From NCBI RefSeq assembly GCF_024679245.1, contig NC_090174.1, forward strand, positions 47,200,974-47,264,973: 64,000 bases of DNA, read 5' to 3'. Shown here in pieces: positions 24,550 through 36,740 of the stretch. The DNA is from Pseudorasbora parva (taxonomy: Eukaryota > Chordata > Actinopteri > Cypriniformes > Gobionidae). The notes under the pieces were generated by a model. The model was not told the DNA's origin, did no database searches, and saw nothing but the letters and a program-made list of their open reading frames with translations. Made by a program: the position numbers and the translations under genes. The stretch's first letter is position 1. Each line of letters starts with the position of its first letter.

Positions 24550-27500
24550 GTAACAACATGTACTTACTATATGGTTTGGTTTAGGGTTAGTTATTTAAAT
24601 AATGTATAATATATAGTCATTACTATAATAACTACATGTAACAATGACACTAAAATAAAGTGTTACCCGCTTTACAATTACTATACGTTAACATTAGTTA
24701 ATACACTAGGAGTCATGAGCTAACAATAAACAAATTATAACAGCGTTTATAAATTTAGGTAGTTTTTAATAAATGTAAATATATTTCATAGTTACATCTT
24801 TGTTGTATTACAGTTAATGTTTTTCGTATAATGCCTTTTCAAGCCTTTGTAAAAGTGCTTTACAGCAATCATAAACTAAACAAATACAAAAAAAAATATG
24901 TTATATTAAATTATAATTAGTTAAATTATAATAAGTTCAAATGTATTAGTGTATATGTAGAAGTTAATGCTTAAAAACATTTTTAATTAACTTAAAAAAG
25001 AACTGGCTGTTGTTATTTTGTGATCATTTTAGCCAACTGCAACTAAAGTTGATGAAAATAATTGTATTCTAGAGTGTTGCCATTTTTTTAAACACATTTT
25101 TATCATTTTTAAATGGGTTCATATATAAATTTTAATGCCCGTAGCATATTCTGCAACACTGTGGAAGCTCATTTAAATTATGTTGCAATGTTCTGTTGTG
25201 CACACAGCACCGAAGGACTGTGTGTTGACTTTGATCAGTTCCCTTCATCCAGAAGTAGTAAGTACTGAATATTTCAGAAACATACCTCAAAGCAGAATAT
25301 GCAGCAACGTAGGTGTTCCAAACTCGTCAACAAGCGCCCCGGGTTCAGGGGATTTCTCAGATCTGATCTGCATGCAGTAATGACTTGCTTTAGAAAATGT
25401 TCAGAAACAGCTCAAAACCTAGTAAGCTGTCTATCTAAACTTAATTTTGGGGAATTATAGGCACTTTGCCTTTTGCACTTGTTCATTTTGCCACTATTCA
25501 AAGTGACTTGCAAATTAGGAATACAGCAGAAGATATTCATTAGTAATGGTACATGAGAAGTACAAATCAGAGCTGAAAATGAGAGACAACGAGAAATTAG
25601 TTTAAGATTTATTTATTTATTCAATCTTTGTATTGATTTTTTTTAAAGAAAGAATCAAGTGTTACATCAAAGCTAGCTTGTGATGTTTCTGGTGTGTTAA
25701 TTGGGCAGCTATCTGGTCGATCTGCAAACAGAAAATTGCAGGAATACAATCTCAGGCGCCATTAGTCATCTAAACATGCAGAGCTGCTAGAGGTGTGGGA
25801 CAGATGATTCTCTCAACTCAAAATGCATGGCTGTAAAATGTTTCAAATGGCCCTCTGCTTGGCTGGTGGTTCCCAAGTCATTTCAAGTTTGACACCCTCA
25901 CTCTAGATATTTTTTTCCAAGAAACTCGGATTGAGACAATCATTTCCCCATTGAGGAACAGACCAATTTTTGGGAAAGTGATTTTGTGCCTGATGATTTG
26001 ATTTGGAAAAGTGAGAGGCTGCTCAATATGCAAGCATTTTGATGCAAGTGTCTGGCAACCAGTGAAATAGGACAAAGGCGTTCGAATGATCGATTCTATC
26101 GTTCACATGTGCCTGTGATGCCCAAAAATACTGTCGGGTAGGCAGCTCATTAAGTTTTGACGCATAGTCGTATTAATTGCGCTTGCTAAGGTGAGTGTCC
26201 TCCTCCTCCTAAAGCTCAGAACACCTTAGCAACCGCATAGCAACGACCCGCTCAGGCAAGTGCGACTCACATTCTTCTTCTGAAAATGTAGAAATATAGT
26301 TTTAGAATAAGATTTCAAAAGAGTTTTAATGACAATACAGTAACATAAACCTTGTGGATTAGGTGCTTTTGCCTGCACAGCCAATCCACTTAGTCCCTTT
26401 TCAATTCAGGTTTATTTGTATAGCACTTTTTGCAATGCACATTGTTCCAGAGCAGCTTTACAGTAGAAAAATAAAGAAGATAAAAGGAAAGAAAAAATAG
26501 TGGCTTACAACCCCCTAGTGAGAAAGGAAAAGAAAGACAATCTCCCTAAGATGTTTAAGTAGATGAGAAAGAAACCTGCATTTCAAGCAGACTCAACATT
26601 TTGAGTAAAGGAGTACACGGCGGCCGATGTCTCTTGATCTACACCGCAGGCCTTTGAAAGCTCAAATGAAAAGCTTTTATTCTTTTACATCAAGTGTGGG
26701 TGGCAAGACACGACTATATGATTTAAATTGGCATTGACATTGATTAGACATAAATAAAACAGGGACTGAGCAGATGAAGAAGCTTGTTTCTAAATTCTGC
26801 TCTAGAAATGGAGAAGGAGAAATGAAACATGTCATAAGTGCTTCACCCCCTCATAATAATCACATGACCATCCAGAGCCACCACACGGATTCAAATGTCA
26901 AGTCATCTGTTCCTCTATGGTGCATCAGCGGATTTTAACATTCACCTTTATAATATATCTTACACCCACACCCTGTTTTTCTGTCTTCTCGAGGACTTCA
27001 CATTGACTTTTATCCTGAGATAATGATATTTTCTATCCTGTAACCTTGTTCTAATTGTAATTTAGACATTGTGTTTTTAATAGGGTGTTTAAGCTGCTGT
27101 GTATATAGATGAAATCAGTCTTTACTTTCTTAAAAAATTAGGCACAGTAATAAGTCAATCAAGGGAAACTACGGATCGGATAAAACAGTGTCCTTTGCGC
27201 TTGGCACGGTGTTCATGAGTTCACTAATCCCTGCGTATAATGAAGGTAAACAGATTTGGCTTGCTGTCAAAGACAGGACTGCAGCCTGAGACTCAACTAA
27301 AGCTCTTAATAACCCCTGGACTACTTAATAATGAAGTTAGTAATGAATGAATAGAAGCAGAGGTGGAGTTCAGCGGTGACGGGATGCTGAAGAATTGTCA
27401 CAGCAGTGAGATAATCAAACGCTTATCTACTTTTGCTTTATGATTTACATGATTAGGTGAAGAAGGTCCTATCAAACAGAACTGCATTTGAAGTTCTCGT

Positions 27501-27810
27501 TTCATGAACATTTCCTTGATAACTTAAATTGTGACTTGGGTCTCATTTATATTAGGTGTCTTTAACTACTATGTACTAACATTTAAATTAGTCAATTGAT
27601 ACAATGAACTTATTGTATAAAATACCTGGGTTATTACAGCCGTAATTTATCTCTGTAATTACATCTATAATTAATGTTGACCCTTCCCTTAAACCTTATC
27701 CCACCATTAAACCTACCCATACCACCTCACCGTACCTGTATCCCACCTTAATATGAGCAAAAGTGTTCAACTACATTGTACTTTTTTTTAATGTAAAGGT
27801 ATAGTTAGGG

Positions 27811-28140
27811 CAGTTCATCCAAAAAAAAAATGAATTCTGTCAACATTTATTTACCCTCAAGTTCTTCCAAACCTGTATGAATTTCTTTCTTCTGCTGAAC
27901 ACAAAAAATTAAAGATATTTTGAAGAATGTCTGTAACCAAACAGTTTACAAAGCCCATTGACTTCTATGGTATTTTTCCCTTGCTATGGAAGTCAGTGGG
28001 GTTGAACTGTTCAGTTTCCTCATATTCTTCTAAATATCTCCTTTCATGTTCAGCAGAAGAAAGAAATTCATATTCAAGTTATGAAGAACTTGAGGGTGAG
28101 TAAATGTTGACAGAAATTTCATTTTTGGGGTGAACTACTG
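27811..28140. mobile_element. Fold-back MITE (CAGTTCATCCAAAA family)
   Basis: The arms are CAGTTCATCC...GTCAACATTTATTTACCCTCAAGTTCTTC (read in pieces) and GAAGAACTTGAGGGTGAGTAAATGTTGACAG...GGTGAAC (also in pieces), near-complementary over about 70 bp. This is a relative of the 4276-5006 family. Confidence 0.65.
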
Positions 28141-29107
28141 TTTTAGCTATATCTTTACATAAAAATAATGAGCACAATGGGTGAACTGTCCCAAGAACCC
28201 TGTCCCAGTTTAAAAAGATCATATTTATATAATATATAATAACGTCTTTATATAATAAAGCCTTTAATATTATATAATTGCTTTTAATATTGTAAAAGGA
28301 CAGATACACATAAAAAAAAAAATATATTGCATACATGTCAGACTCAGACCAAATATTAAGACGGAGTGTTAAGATTACACAGCCAAATCATTTATTGGAA
28401 TTATTAATATTGTGAATTAACATTACTGCCACATGTACATTTCAATGACACATGTTTGATTGAATAGCATGGTAATGATGAATAAAATGTTTTAAATGAT
28501 TAAAAGAACAGATACTGGTATTCCAATTTGTGTATAACAAACAATAAAAACATCCTTCTGGATGTCACACTTTAGGAAAGTGTGACTGAATTTTATTTTT
28601 AACAAGGTCTCTGATCATTTAAGGTCCACCTTCACAGTTCAGCACATTTCAGTGGTTTGTTTTATGATCCTGTCACAATGTAATTCAGTCTTTGCAAAGA
28701 GGCTGTTATTGAAGAATGCAGCAGCATGAACTATATTGGACCCAACAGCAAACCCAGGCCGTATGTAAGTGAAGCAAAGCGTTGTTTCTCATTTCACATG
28801 CGAAGAGGGCGTTTACACAGAGGTCTTAAAGGCACGGCAGCAAAAAACTGCCTGTTTACTGCTGTTGTAAGAGTCAGGGAGAGGATGGAAAATTGTCATG
28901 AACAACTAAATTATGGCACACGAAACCTTGACTACTGTTTCAAATGTCGTCAGGGAAAAATAAAATGGAAAAAAATGCATGAAATGACCCCTTTAAACTC
29001 TCTCATATACGCATGCATTTACACTTGCTCATTTAAACTTTTTTATACAGTCTTTCTCTCTCACACACACACACATTCAGACTAACACAAAGTGTGTTCA
29101 TGAGCAG

Positions 29108-29280
29108 GTATAACTCTGACGGACACCTCATCAACGTGACCTTGCCGACTGGAGAGGTCAGTAGTTTCCATGGAAACATGGAGAAAGCTGTCAGAGTGGA
29201 AGCCACTGCCTCGAACAGAGAAAACTTTATTATAATTACAAACCACTCTGCGGATAACACCATCTACACGCTTCGACAAG
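29108..29280 (+). CDS. tenm1: tenm1 exon e7: YD shell
   Basis: The acceptor is ATGAGCAG and the donor is CAAG/GTGAGA. The first base completes Glu. The translation is YNSDGHLINVTLPTGEVSSF, then RVEATASNRENFIIITNHSA and IYTLRQ. The Y-N-S-D-G-H-L start is a YD-type strand. The 173-nt exon ends with one base of the next codon. Confidence 0.93.
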
Positions 29281-29769
29281 GTGAGAGAGTGTATGTGTGT
29301 GTGTGAATCTGCAAATTATTTTTTGTGATTATGTAAATACAGTGGCCCCAAAAAGTATTTGAACACTTCAGCCACATTTAAAGGGATAGTTCACCCAAAA
29401 TGTAAATTCTGACTCCATTTCATGTAATAAATGGGTAGTACTTTACAATAAGGTTTCATTCATGTATTAACTGACATGAACTAACCATTTGTTACTGTTT
29501 TTGTTCATCTTTGTTAACTTTAGTTAATAAAAACACTGTTCATGGTTTGTTCATGTAAGCTCACAATGTATTAATTAATGTTAACAAGATTTGAGTAAAG
29601 TATTAGTAAATGTTGAAATTAACATTAACAAAGATTAATAAATGCTTTATTATTGCAGTTAATTATTAATTCATGTTTACTAATGTTGTTAACTAATGAA
29701 CCGTATTGTAAAGTCTTACCAATAAATGTAATGCTTCTGAATCTTATATAACTCTTTCTCTCTGTCCAG
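29281..29769. other. tenm1 intron with two MITE fragments
   Basis: A single end of the AGTTCACCC family lies near 29380-29410 (AAAGGGATAGTTCACCC). A GTACTTTACAATAAGG copy spans about 29430-29730. The intron ends in a CTCTCTGTCCAG acceptor. Confidence 0.6.
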
Positions 29770-30029
29770 CTCACTCTGTTAGTGTGTACGGTGTTCGAGA
29801 TGACGGCTCTCTGTGGGTGACATACGCCAGTGGGATGGACGTTACTCTCAGTACTGAACCAACCGTGTCATCAGGGCTTTTGCCAGGGGCATCGGCTGGC
29901 CTCGTCCATCCCACAGTCGGAAGGTGCAACATCACATTGCCTGGGGAACCAGCTCACAGCCTAATAGAGTGGAGACAACGACGTGAACAGGCCAAAGGGA
30001 ATTACACAGCATATGAACGAAGACTGAGG
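29770..30029 (+). CDS. tenm1: tenm1 exon e8: YD shell
   Basis: The acceptor is CTGTCCAG and the donor is CTGAGG/GTAATA. The translation is AHSVSVYGVRDDGSLWVTY, then SGMDVTLSTEP, HPTVGRCNITLPGEP and LIEWRQRREQAKGN...ERRLR. The LIEWRQRREQA block is a strong teneurin signature. The 260-nt exon ends in phase 0. Confidence 0.93.
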
Positions 30030-31663
30030 GTAATAATGTGTTTTCTATTTAGGGTAATCAGGGTATAGCATGTTATGTGCAGGGCTACAGTGATTTTCCA
30101 AGATGCCCAAGTGTGCCACACTTAGACCTTATTCACAGCAGCACCATCTTTGATATTTAACAGGAATGAATGTGAGGCTGTGAGCGATAGATATACATCT
30201 CTTCGGTGGGTTGTGCTGTTATTTAACGTGTTTTTGGATTGCTCTGATAACGAAACTGCAAAAATATCTTTCACTCTCCAGACAATGAGCTGTGGAAAAT
30301 GATAAGTGATCTAGGTGGTTTATACATCTTTTTACCGCAGATGCCATTTAAAACTCAGTACGTCTATCCCTCACAGCCTCGCTTTCATACCTTTCATGGT
30401 GCTTCTCTGAATTCTGTTATGAGGTGTTTACAGAGTGCGAAGTTACAGTAACAAATCTTGGATAATTTATGATTGCTCATACACTTAAAATCCATAAATT
30501 ACTTTGTGTTCATCTTTGTGCTGAACAGTCGAGTTCATAATATACTAGAAGGTATGTTGAGCTAATGTTAACAGTTGCAGTTATTGCATGATTAGTTTCA
30601 ATTAAACATTCATCACTGAGGTCAAGTCAGTGAAATTGCTAACAAAATTGAGCGACATAAAATCCTGCTCCTATTATTCATCCACTGCCACATTTTTTCT
30701 TAATTTATTTAAAAAAATAAAATATGATGATTTCGGCTTTGCAATTGAACCAGGGTCGTTCTAAATGAAGAGTACTAATCATACCTCTGATAATGCTTAT
30801 TTCTAATAATAGTGCAACAATTAGATTTAATTAACACCATTGTGCATTTAGCTTTAATTAACACCATTGTAAGTTAAGCTTAAATTGCATGATTTTATTT
30901 AATACTTTACATTAAAGCAAGCTTTATTTATTTGATTTTACATGTTCATTGTCTTCCTAAAAGGGGGGAAGAAGCTCTGACAGAAGTAAAACACTGGGTA
31001 TTGATTTTGTTAGTGATTTGACATGTGTTATTGAAATGTAAGCATGGAAAAGTTTTTTTCTTTCGCTCTTTCAAGTAATCTATATAAAATATGTACTTAC
31101 CTGACTACTAATAGCTGCCCTTGACATTACAAAGATTTAGTGTGGTAAAAATGGAGGAAACAGACTACCTGCTCTCTCTAATATACTATCTAAACCATAT
31201 AACAGACACTACACAGTTTTTCTTACCCTGCATTTCACACACATTTCTCTTAGAATAAATCTTCTCTATTTTATGTTCTCTAATATTAACTCTTGGCCTG
31301 TTCAATTTTATTTCTTGGTTGCAGTTAGTGTGATTTACAGGCACTACAAATTACAATTGCAAATGATAATAATTAGAAGTTAATTCATACAGTAAAAAGA
31401 GTAATATTGTGAAATTTTAAAATAACTTTTTTTTAACTAAAAAATGTAACATTTAATTTCTTCAAAAATTAAGCAGCCATTACTACAGATTTGTCACATG
31501 ATCCTTCTGACATATGCTGATTTGGTGCTTAAAGCAATAGTTCAGCCAAAAATGAAAATTATCCCTGAATAGTGTCAGAGTTTTTGAAAGTCCAAAAAGC
31601 GCATCCATCTATCATAAAAGTAAGCAATTACTTTTTGTATGAAAATAGTCTCAGGTTACGCAT

Positions 31664-31885
31664 GTAACCATGGTTCCCTGAGAGGGAACGAGACGCTGCG
31701 TCGGAATGCCTCTGCGTGATTGCGTCATGAAGCACGCGGGTCACGTCATCGACCAGGAAACTATAAAGCACCCCGGGACCAAAAAGTGTTAGCTTCTGAA
31801 AAAGTCAGACAAGTCGGTCACAGGCATGCCGGAAGTATGGCAAAGCGACGCAGCGTCTCGTTCCCTCTCAGGGAACCATGGTTAC
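31664..31885. repeat. Perfect 39-bp inverted repeat at the DIRS end
   Basis: 31664-31702 (starting GTAACCATGGTTCCCTGAGA) is the exact reverse complement of 31847-31885, with a 144-bp spacer. Within each arm GTTCCCTGAGAGGGAAC is itself a palindrome. Perfect identity of both arms suggests recent insertion or gene conversion. Confidence 0.9.
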
Positions 31886-32472
31886 TGACACTAGTGCCAT
31901 AGAGGCAGCCATACTCCTAGTTGAGTGGGCTCTGACTTTTAGCGGTGAAGGCTGACTGGCCGACTCATATGCAAGAGAGATAGCCTCGACTATGCACTTA
32001 CTCAATGTCTGCTTAGATGCTGGCTTCCCTTTACTTGGGGACCCAAAACACACAAACAACTGATCAGACTTGCACCACAGGGCAACTCTGTGGACATACG
32101 CATCCAAAGCCCTTACAGGACAAAGCAGATTTAATCTCTCCTGGTCTGGGTTGTGGAACGGAGGTGGAGAGAAAGCCTGCAGCATTACAGGGCCCGCCAC
32201 ATTGGTGGGGACCTTTGGTACATAACCCTCCCTCGGGAATAAGAAAGCTTTCACCATACCAGGTGCGAACTCAAGACAAGAGGGAGACACCGACAAAGCC
32301 TGCAAAATACCCTATTCTCTTTAGGAATTACTTCTTCTTCTTCTTCTTCTTCTTTTTCTTCTTCTTCTTCTTCTTCTTCTTCTTCTGGCACTTCTTCAAT
32401 AGGCTCAAAAGGGGCCAGAGTTAAGCCTTCTAATACTATGGCCACGTCCCATGGAGGAAGCGAGTTACCCAT
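31868..32472 (-). pseudogene. Tyrosine recombinase fragment of the DIRS element
   Basis: The open part includes LNLLCPVRALDAYVHRVALW, SDQLFVCFGSPSKGKPASKQ, LSKCIVEAISLAYESAS and VRAHSTRSMAASMAL. The HxxR motif (HSTR) is intact. The frame then ends within the inverted repeat, so the catalytic tyrosine segment is absent. The N-terminal side in another frame carries a poly-glutamate run from a (CTT)n expansion. Confidence 0.75.
32331..32386. repeat. (CTT)n expansion in the DIRS ORF
   Basis: A CTT/AAG trinucleotide tract with a TTTTT interruption. On the minus strand it encodes runs of Glu inside the recombinase ORF, an expansion after the element was coding. Confidence 0.85.
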
Positions 32473-33111
32473 GGGTGTCTCCCCACCGATGCATTATCTA
32501 AGGGAATGTTGTACGCAGATATTGCCACCACATATACCTTCAAAGTGGAAGGGGATAACCCTGAATATAACTTTTCTTACAGGAAATCTAGTACTGAACC
32601 AACTGGGCAATCAACTGAAAATTTAAAAGAACGGCCTGTACACCATGCAACGAAATCTCTCCATTTTAGGGCATACAGCCTCCTCATAGAAGGTGCTCTG
32701 AAGTGCAGCATGGTTTCTATAACCTCAGTAGATAGACCTGAACTTACGAGTTGGGCCCCCTCAGAGGCCAAGCCCACAGTTTCCATAGTTCCGGACAAGG
32801 GTATACAACTAAACCCCTCGCCTGGGAGAGAAGGTCCCTCCTGACCGAGATTTCCCACGGGGGACCTTCGAGGAGAGACACAATGTCCGACAGCCATACT
32901 TGGCCCGGCCAGAACGGCGCTATCAATAGAAGCTGAACCCCGTCCCGCCGGACTCTCTCCAGCACTCCTGGGAGCAATGCCCTGGGGGAAATGCATACAG
33001 ACGTAGCCTCTGCCATGTCTGTATCATAGCATCCAACCCCAGCGGGGCCAGATGCGTGAAGGAATAATACAGGGGACAGTGCGTTGTCTCTCGAGACGCA
33101 GACAGATCCAC

Positions 33112-33517
33112 CTAAACTTGCCTGAAGTGATCCCAAAGGAGCCCCATCACCTCGGGGTGGAGTCTCCATTCCCCCGGCACCACTCCCTGCCTCAACAGGG
33201 AGTCTGCCGTTTTGTTCAGGTACCCTGGAATATATATTGCTCGAACTGATAACAATTTCCCTTGGGTCCAGAGCAACATTTGATACGCCAACTTCCACAG
33301 CCTGCGCGATTGTATGCCCCCCTGGCGGTTTACATAGGAGACCACCGATGTGTTGTCTGAACGGACCAACACATGGTGGCCCCTCAGGTCTGGGAGAAAG
33401 TGCCTGAGTGCCAGGAACACAGCCATCAGTGCCTGAGTGCCAGGAACACAGGGTCCACAGACCCTGCACTGAGCAACCACTCATGACCGCTCCCCAACCA
33501 GTAAGGGATGCATCCAT
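33112..33517 (-). pseudogene. Reverse transcriptase/RNase H remnant of the DIRS element
   Basis: Frames give MDASLTGWGAVMSG, then MAVFLALRHFLPDLRGHHVL, SDNTSVVSYVNRQGG and YQMLLWTQGKLLSVRAIYIP. DASLTGWGA is the first RNase H acidic strand and SDNTSVV a later one. A short tandem duplication of GTGCCTGAGTGCCAGGAACA (about 33401-33450) shifts the frame between them. Confidence 0.75.
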
Positions 33518-35103
33518 CGTTAGCGTTAAGGGACGACAAGGAACCCCCAGTACTGGACCTTGGGATAGGAACCAAGGATCCTTTCACGTCACCAAGGCAC
33601 GTAGGCATCGCCACGTGACCTTGATCAAGCGAAAAGGATTCCCCCTTGGGGAGAAGCCCTTGGTCCTGAGCCATCACTGCAAAGGTCTCATGTACAGCAG
33701 GCCAAAAGGTATCACGTTGGACGCTGCCGCCATCAGACCCAGAAATCTCTGGAACTGTTTTACAGTGAGTGACTGCTTCAATGCTTTTAGGGGTGTGGTC
33801 CTGGTCAAAGCAATCTCCTGAACTTCAAACTGAATGTCAGAATGGGAAAGCTTTCCCATCAGCTTTGACTGGGCTAAGTGTGTGTTCTATGAACTTCACA
33901 AGGGTATACTGTAGTTTTTTCAGAGCAAAGCTAAGTGCATTGTTTGTTTTTTTTTTTGTTGGCGGATTATTGTACAGTATCAATGAATTACACATTTTGG
34001 CAGTTGTGTGTTGTTAACGTGTAAAATGCCTGTTAATTGTGTGCTTTTTCTGATCTCTTATATTGGGCACTGTTTGCACTTAAAGTGGCTTATACAATAA
34101 AATAATATCTTATTATAAAAAATATATACTTCCACTTGGGTAATGAATACGAGTACTTTTGACACCTCTGCTTTTAAACCTCTCGTTTTAGACTTATGAC
34201 TGGCATTTCATTTTGCCTACGTCGTACATCATACGATTACTTTTATGTAGCCTGGATGCCAGCCGAACTTAGCCCTGCCCACAAATTTTTTAGGTCGGGC
34301 AGTTCGGCCTGGCCTTGCTTCATAGAGGAGTAATTATCCCCGAACAGAAACTGTTCGGACCAATTAAATCATCAGGGCGGGCTTTAGACGATGACGGACA
34401 GATCAACAGTAACGTAATCATGCACGTCATCAAAGGGGCTTAGATTATATTTTTTCGAATCCTAAACGGAGAGCTTGTTTGTATATGCATTCACCTTCAC
34501 AATTTCTCTCTTGATGTCTTTCCTGGTTCGGTTGAAACACGCCTCATAATCACAGCCCAATGGAGCAGTTTCAGACTCATATTCTGACTAGAATTGAGTA
34601 TGACCACGTGAGGCTAACTTTTATGATACATCGATACGCTTTTTGGAGCTTCAAAAACTCAAACACTATCCAATGCCATTACAAAGCTGGGAAGAGCCAG
34701 GATATTATTTGATATAACTCTGATTGTGTTCGGCTGAAAAAAGAAAGTCAGGTACATTTACACAGAGTAAATAACCAGATATTTTTTTCCCAATTTTTTG
34801 GATGATCTATTCCTTTAAAAACATTGCTTATTAATATCCGTTGAGCTGCTTAATATTTTTTGGGAAAACCTGATATCAAATTTTTAGGATTCTTTGATGA
34901 ATAGAAAGTTCAAAATAACAGTATTTTTTTTTAAATAGAAATATTTTCTGACATTACAATCACATTTTCTGTAATTTTTGGTCAATTTAATGCATCTTAG
35001 CTAAATAAGTAAGCATTCATTTCTTTAAAAAAAAAAAAGAAAAAGAAAAAAAAGACCCCAAACCTTTAAATTGTGGTGTATAAGATGTTATGATGTCAAA
35101 CCA

Positions 35104-35620
35104 GACCAAGCTGAAATTAAAATTAAACATTGGTCTGTGGAGTCATAAACTAGCATTATTCAAATGACTCTGTATGCAATTGGATAGTCTTTCAACCAAT
35201 CAGACCACAAGAGGTGTGATCAACAAGCAACGACCAATTGTTTCTCTATCCGTCATCATGTTACACCCGCCAATGGCGTTAGGTGAATAAGCCAGTCTGT
35301 GATTGGCTCCCACAAAAGTGTAACAGAAGCAGGATAAATAAATTTACAGGTTTCCAGACTGAGTTGCATAGCGAAATGAAATCAGCGGCAGATCAGGCTG
35401 CCTACTATTAATAATACATTTGAAAATAAGGTTTATTTTAGAGAACGACACAAGAAGACAATGCCACTTTCTCACACTCATTCGGTGACAAAGAGACAAT
35501 AAAGTTGCCTGTACAGAGCGATTATTGACCCTGACCAGTTTTTGTTTTTTTGCTTCATTCCATTCCAAAGTCAGATGTGGATTATTCCAAGTTGGAATTT
35601 GGAAATTCTGACTACACACT
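35104..35620. repeat. Dispersed repeat, copy 1 of 2 in the window
   Basis: It shares with 55310-55640, in the same orientation, blocks such as AATGACTCTGTATGCAATTG, AGCCAGTCTGTGATTGG and TTTCCAGACTGAGTTGCA, with about 10-15% divergence by eye. It is non-coding; the class is unknown. Confidence 0.6.
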
Positions 35621-36449
35621 ACTTGTTGAACGGAGCTGTGTGCAGTATTATTAATTTCAAACTGAATTGCATTTAAATTTGGGTTTCAAAATGCGATATA
35701 ACTATATTTTGCTTGTATTTGTAATTTGGTTTATGCTAATTATGCTCATAGAATTACTCTAGTCACAAGGGGCATGTGTATGGAAGTACAATTAATTGTT
35801 AAACTCAGGGCCAGCTCAGCAAGCGGTCTGTTTTCTTTGCTCAACTCTACTCATTGCAAGGTTTTATAATGATTCAGGGATCACTGAATGGATGTTATTG
35901 GCCTAATTCCACCTGCATGCGTTATTTGCTGTGTTCCCATTTACTTTTAAGATATGTGTTACTGATTATTGCATGCAAGGTCTCAGTTGGATGTTTTCCC
36001 CATTCACCTAATTTCCAATTTGTTAGTGGACGCCACACCTCGCTGTCATAAAGGGCAGCCGGCTCAATTACTGATTCTAATATATTCAGCCAAATTCTAA
36101 CAGGTATCTCTACAGGACATTATCTTTTTATGGGAGCAAAATCTTCTTGAAGGTCCAGACTCTGCGGTAACCCTTTCAGTGGTAGACGGCCAAACTAAGT
36201 CATTTGCAAAGAGCTGGAAATTGATCTAGGAATCACAGAGTGAAATCAGGAGTTTCGAGGACTCATTGTCAATTCATTGATGTATATGCCGAATAATGGT
36301 GGCCATAACAGCAACCCTGTCTCCCTCTGTGCCCCTGAGAAAGACATTTTCTTCTTTTATTGCCAGTTTTATTGCACACGTGTTTCTGTGTACTCTGATG
36401 TAATAAGTTCATAAGTTTTACCTTCTTTCTCACCCCTTCTCTCGCTCAG

Positions 36450-36740
36450 GCTCACAACAGGAATGTCTTGTCTATAGACTATAGTCAAGAGAGTCGGGTT
36501 GGGAAGATCTATGATGACCATCGCAAGTTTACTCTGCGTGTTCAGTACGATGACAAGGGAAGGCCTGTGCTCTGGACCCCCAGTAAATACAATCAAGTGC
36601 GAGTATCGTACTCAAGTGAAGGTCTTGTCACCGGCATACAGAGAGGCAACTGGACCGAGCGTAGGGACTACGATAACGGACGCATCATCACACGGACCTG
36701 GGCCAATGGGAAGATCTGGAGCTACACTTTTCTGGAGAAG
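36450..36740 (+). CDS. tenm1: tenm1 exon e9: YD shell
   Basis: The acceptor is CTCGCTCAG and the donor is GAGAAG/GTGTGT. The exon is in phase 0 at both ends, 97 codons. It reads AHNRNVLSIDYSQESRVGKI, YDDHRKFTLRVQYDDKGRPV, GLVTGIQRGNWTERRDYDNG and TWANGKIWSYTFLEK. YDDKGRP and YDNGRI are typical YD motifs. IYDDHRKFTLR is near-invariant in teneurins. Confidence 0.95.

Larger units (their letters stand above)
22844..29107. other. Large tenm1 intron
   Basis: It holds a MITE at 24131-24549, a fold-back element at 27811-28140, and a fragment near 26405-26490 (TTTATTTGTATAGCACTTTT) of a widespread fish repeat. Partial GGTAACACTTTA-type sequence lies near 24055 and 24660. An open frame at 28726-29085 is repeat-like and not spliced into tenm1. 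The rest is unremarkable. Confidence 0.55.
31652..33890 (-). mobile_element. DIRS-like retrotransposon, truncated, minus strand
   Basis: Read on the minus strand it runs from a piece of reverse transcriptase (SLTVKQFQRFLGLMAAASN, about 33690-33760), through an RNase H-like region (SDNTSVVSYVNRQGG and IYIPGYLNKTADSLLRQG, about 33150-33370), to a tyrosine recombinase (VRALDAYVHRVALW at about 32070, and the HSTR box near 31905). The upstream reverse transcriptase and gag are missing, several frames are shifted, and the recombinase ends before its catalytic tyrosine, running into the terminal inverted repeat. It is an inactive copy lying antisense inside a tenm1 intron. Confidence 0.8.
30030..36449. 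other. Large tenm1 intron with an antisense DIRS element
   Basis: It contains the minus-strand DIRS-like element 31652-33890 with its 39-bp inverted repeat, a TAGCCTGGATGCC-type repeat from about 34244, and a dispersed repeat at about 35104-35620 with a second copy at 55310-55640. A one-sided MITE end is near 31530. No exon is seen. Confidence 0.6.

Noticed and set aside
28726..29085. 119-codon open frame just before exon e7
   Set aside because: It ends in simple repeat and has no domain. The real exon starts at 29108 in another context.
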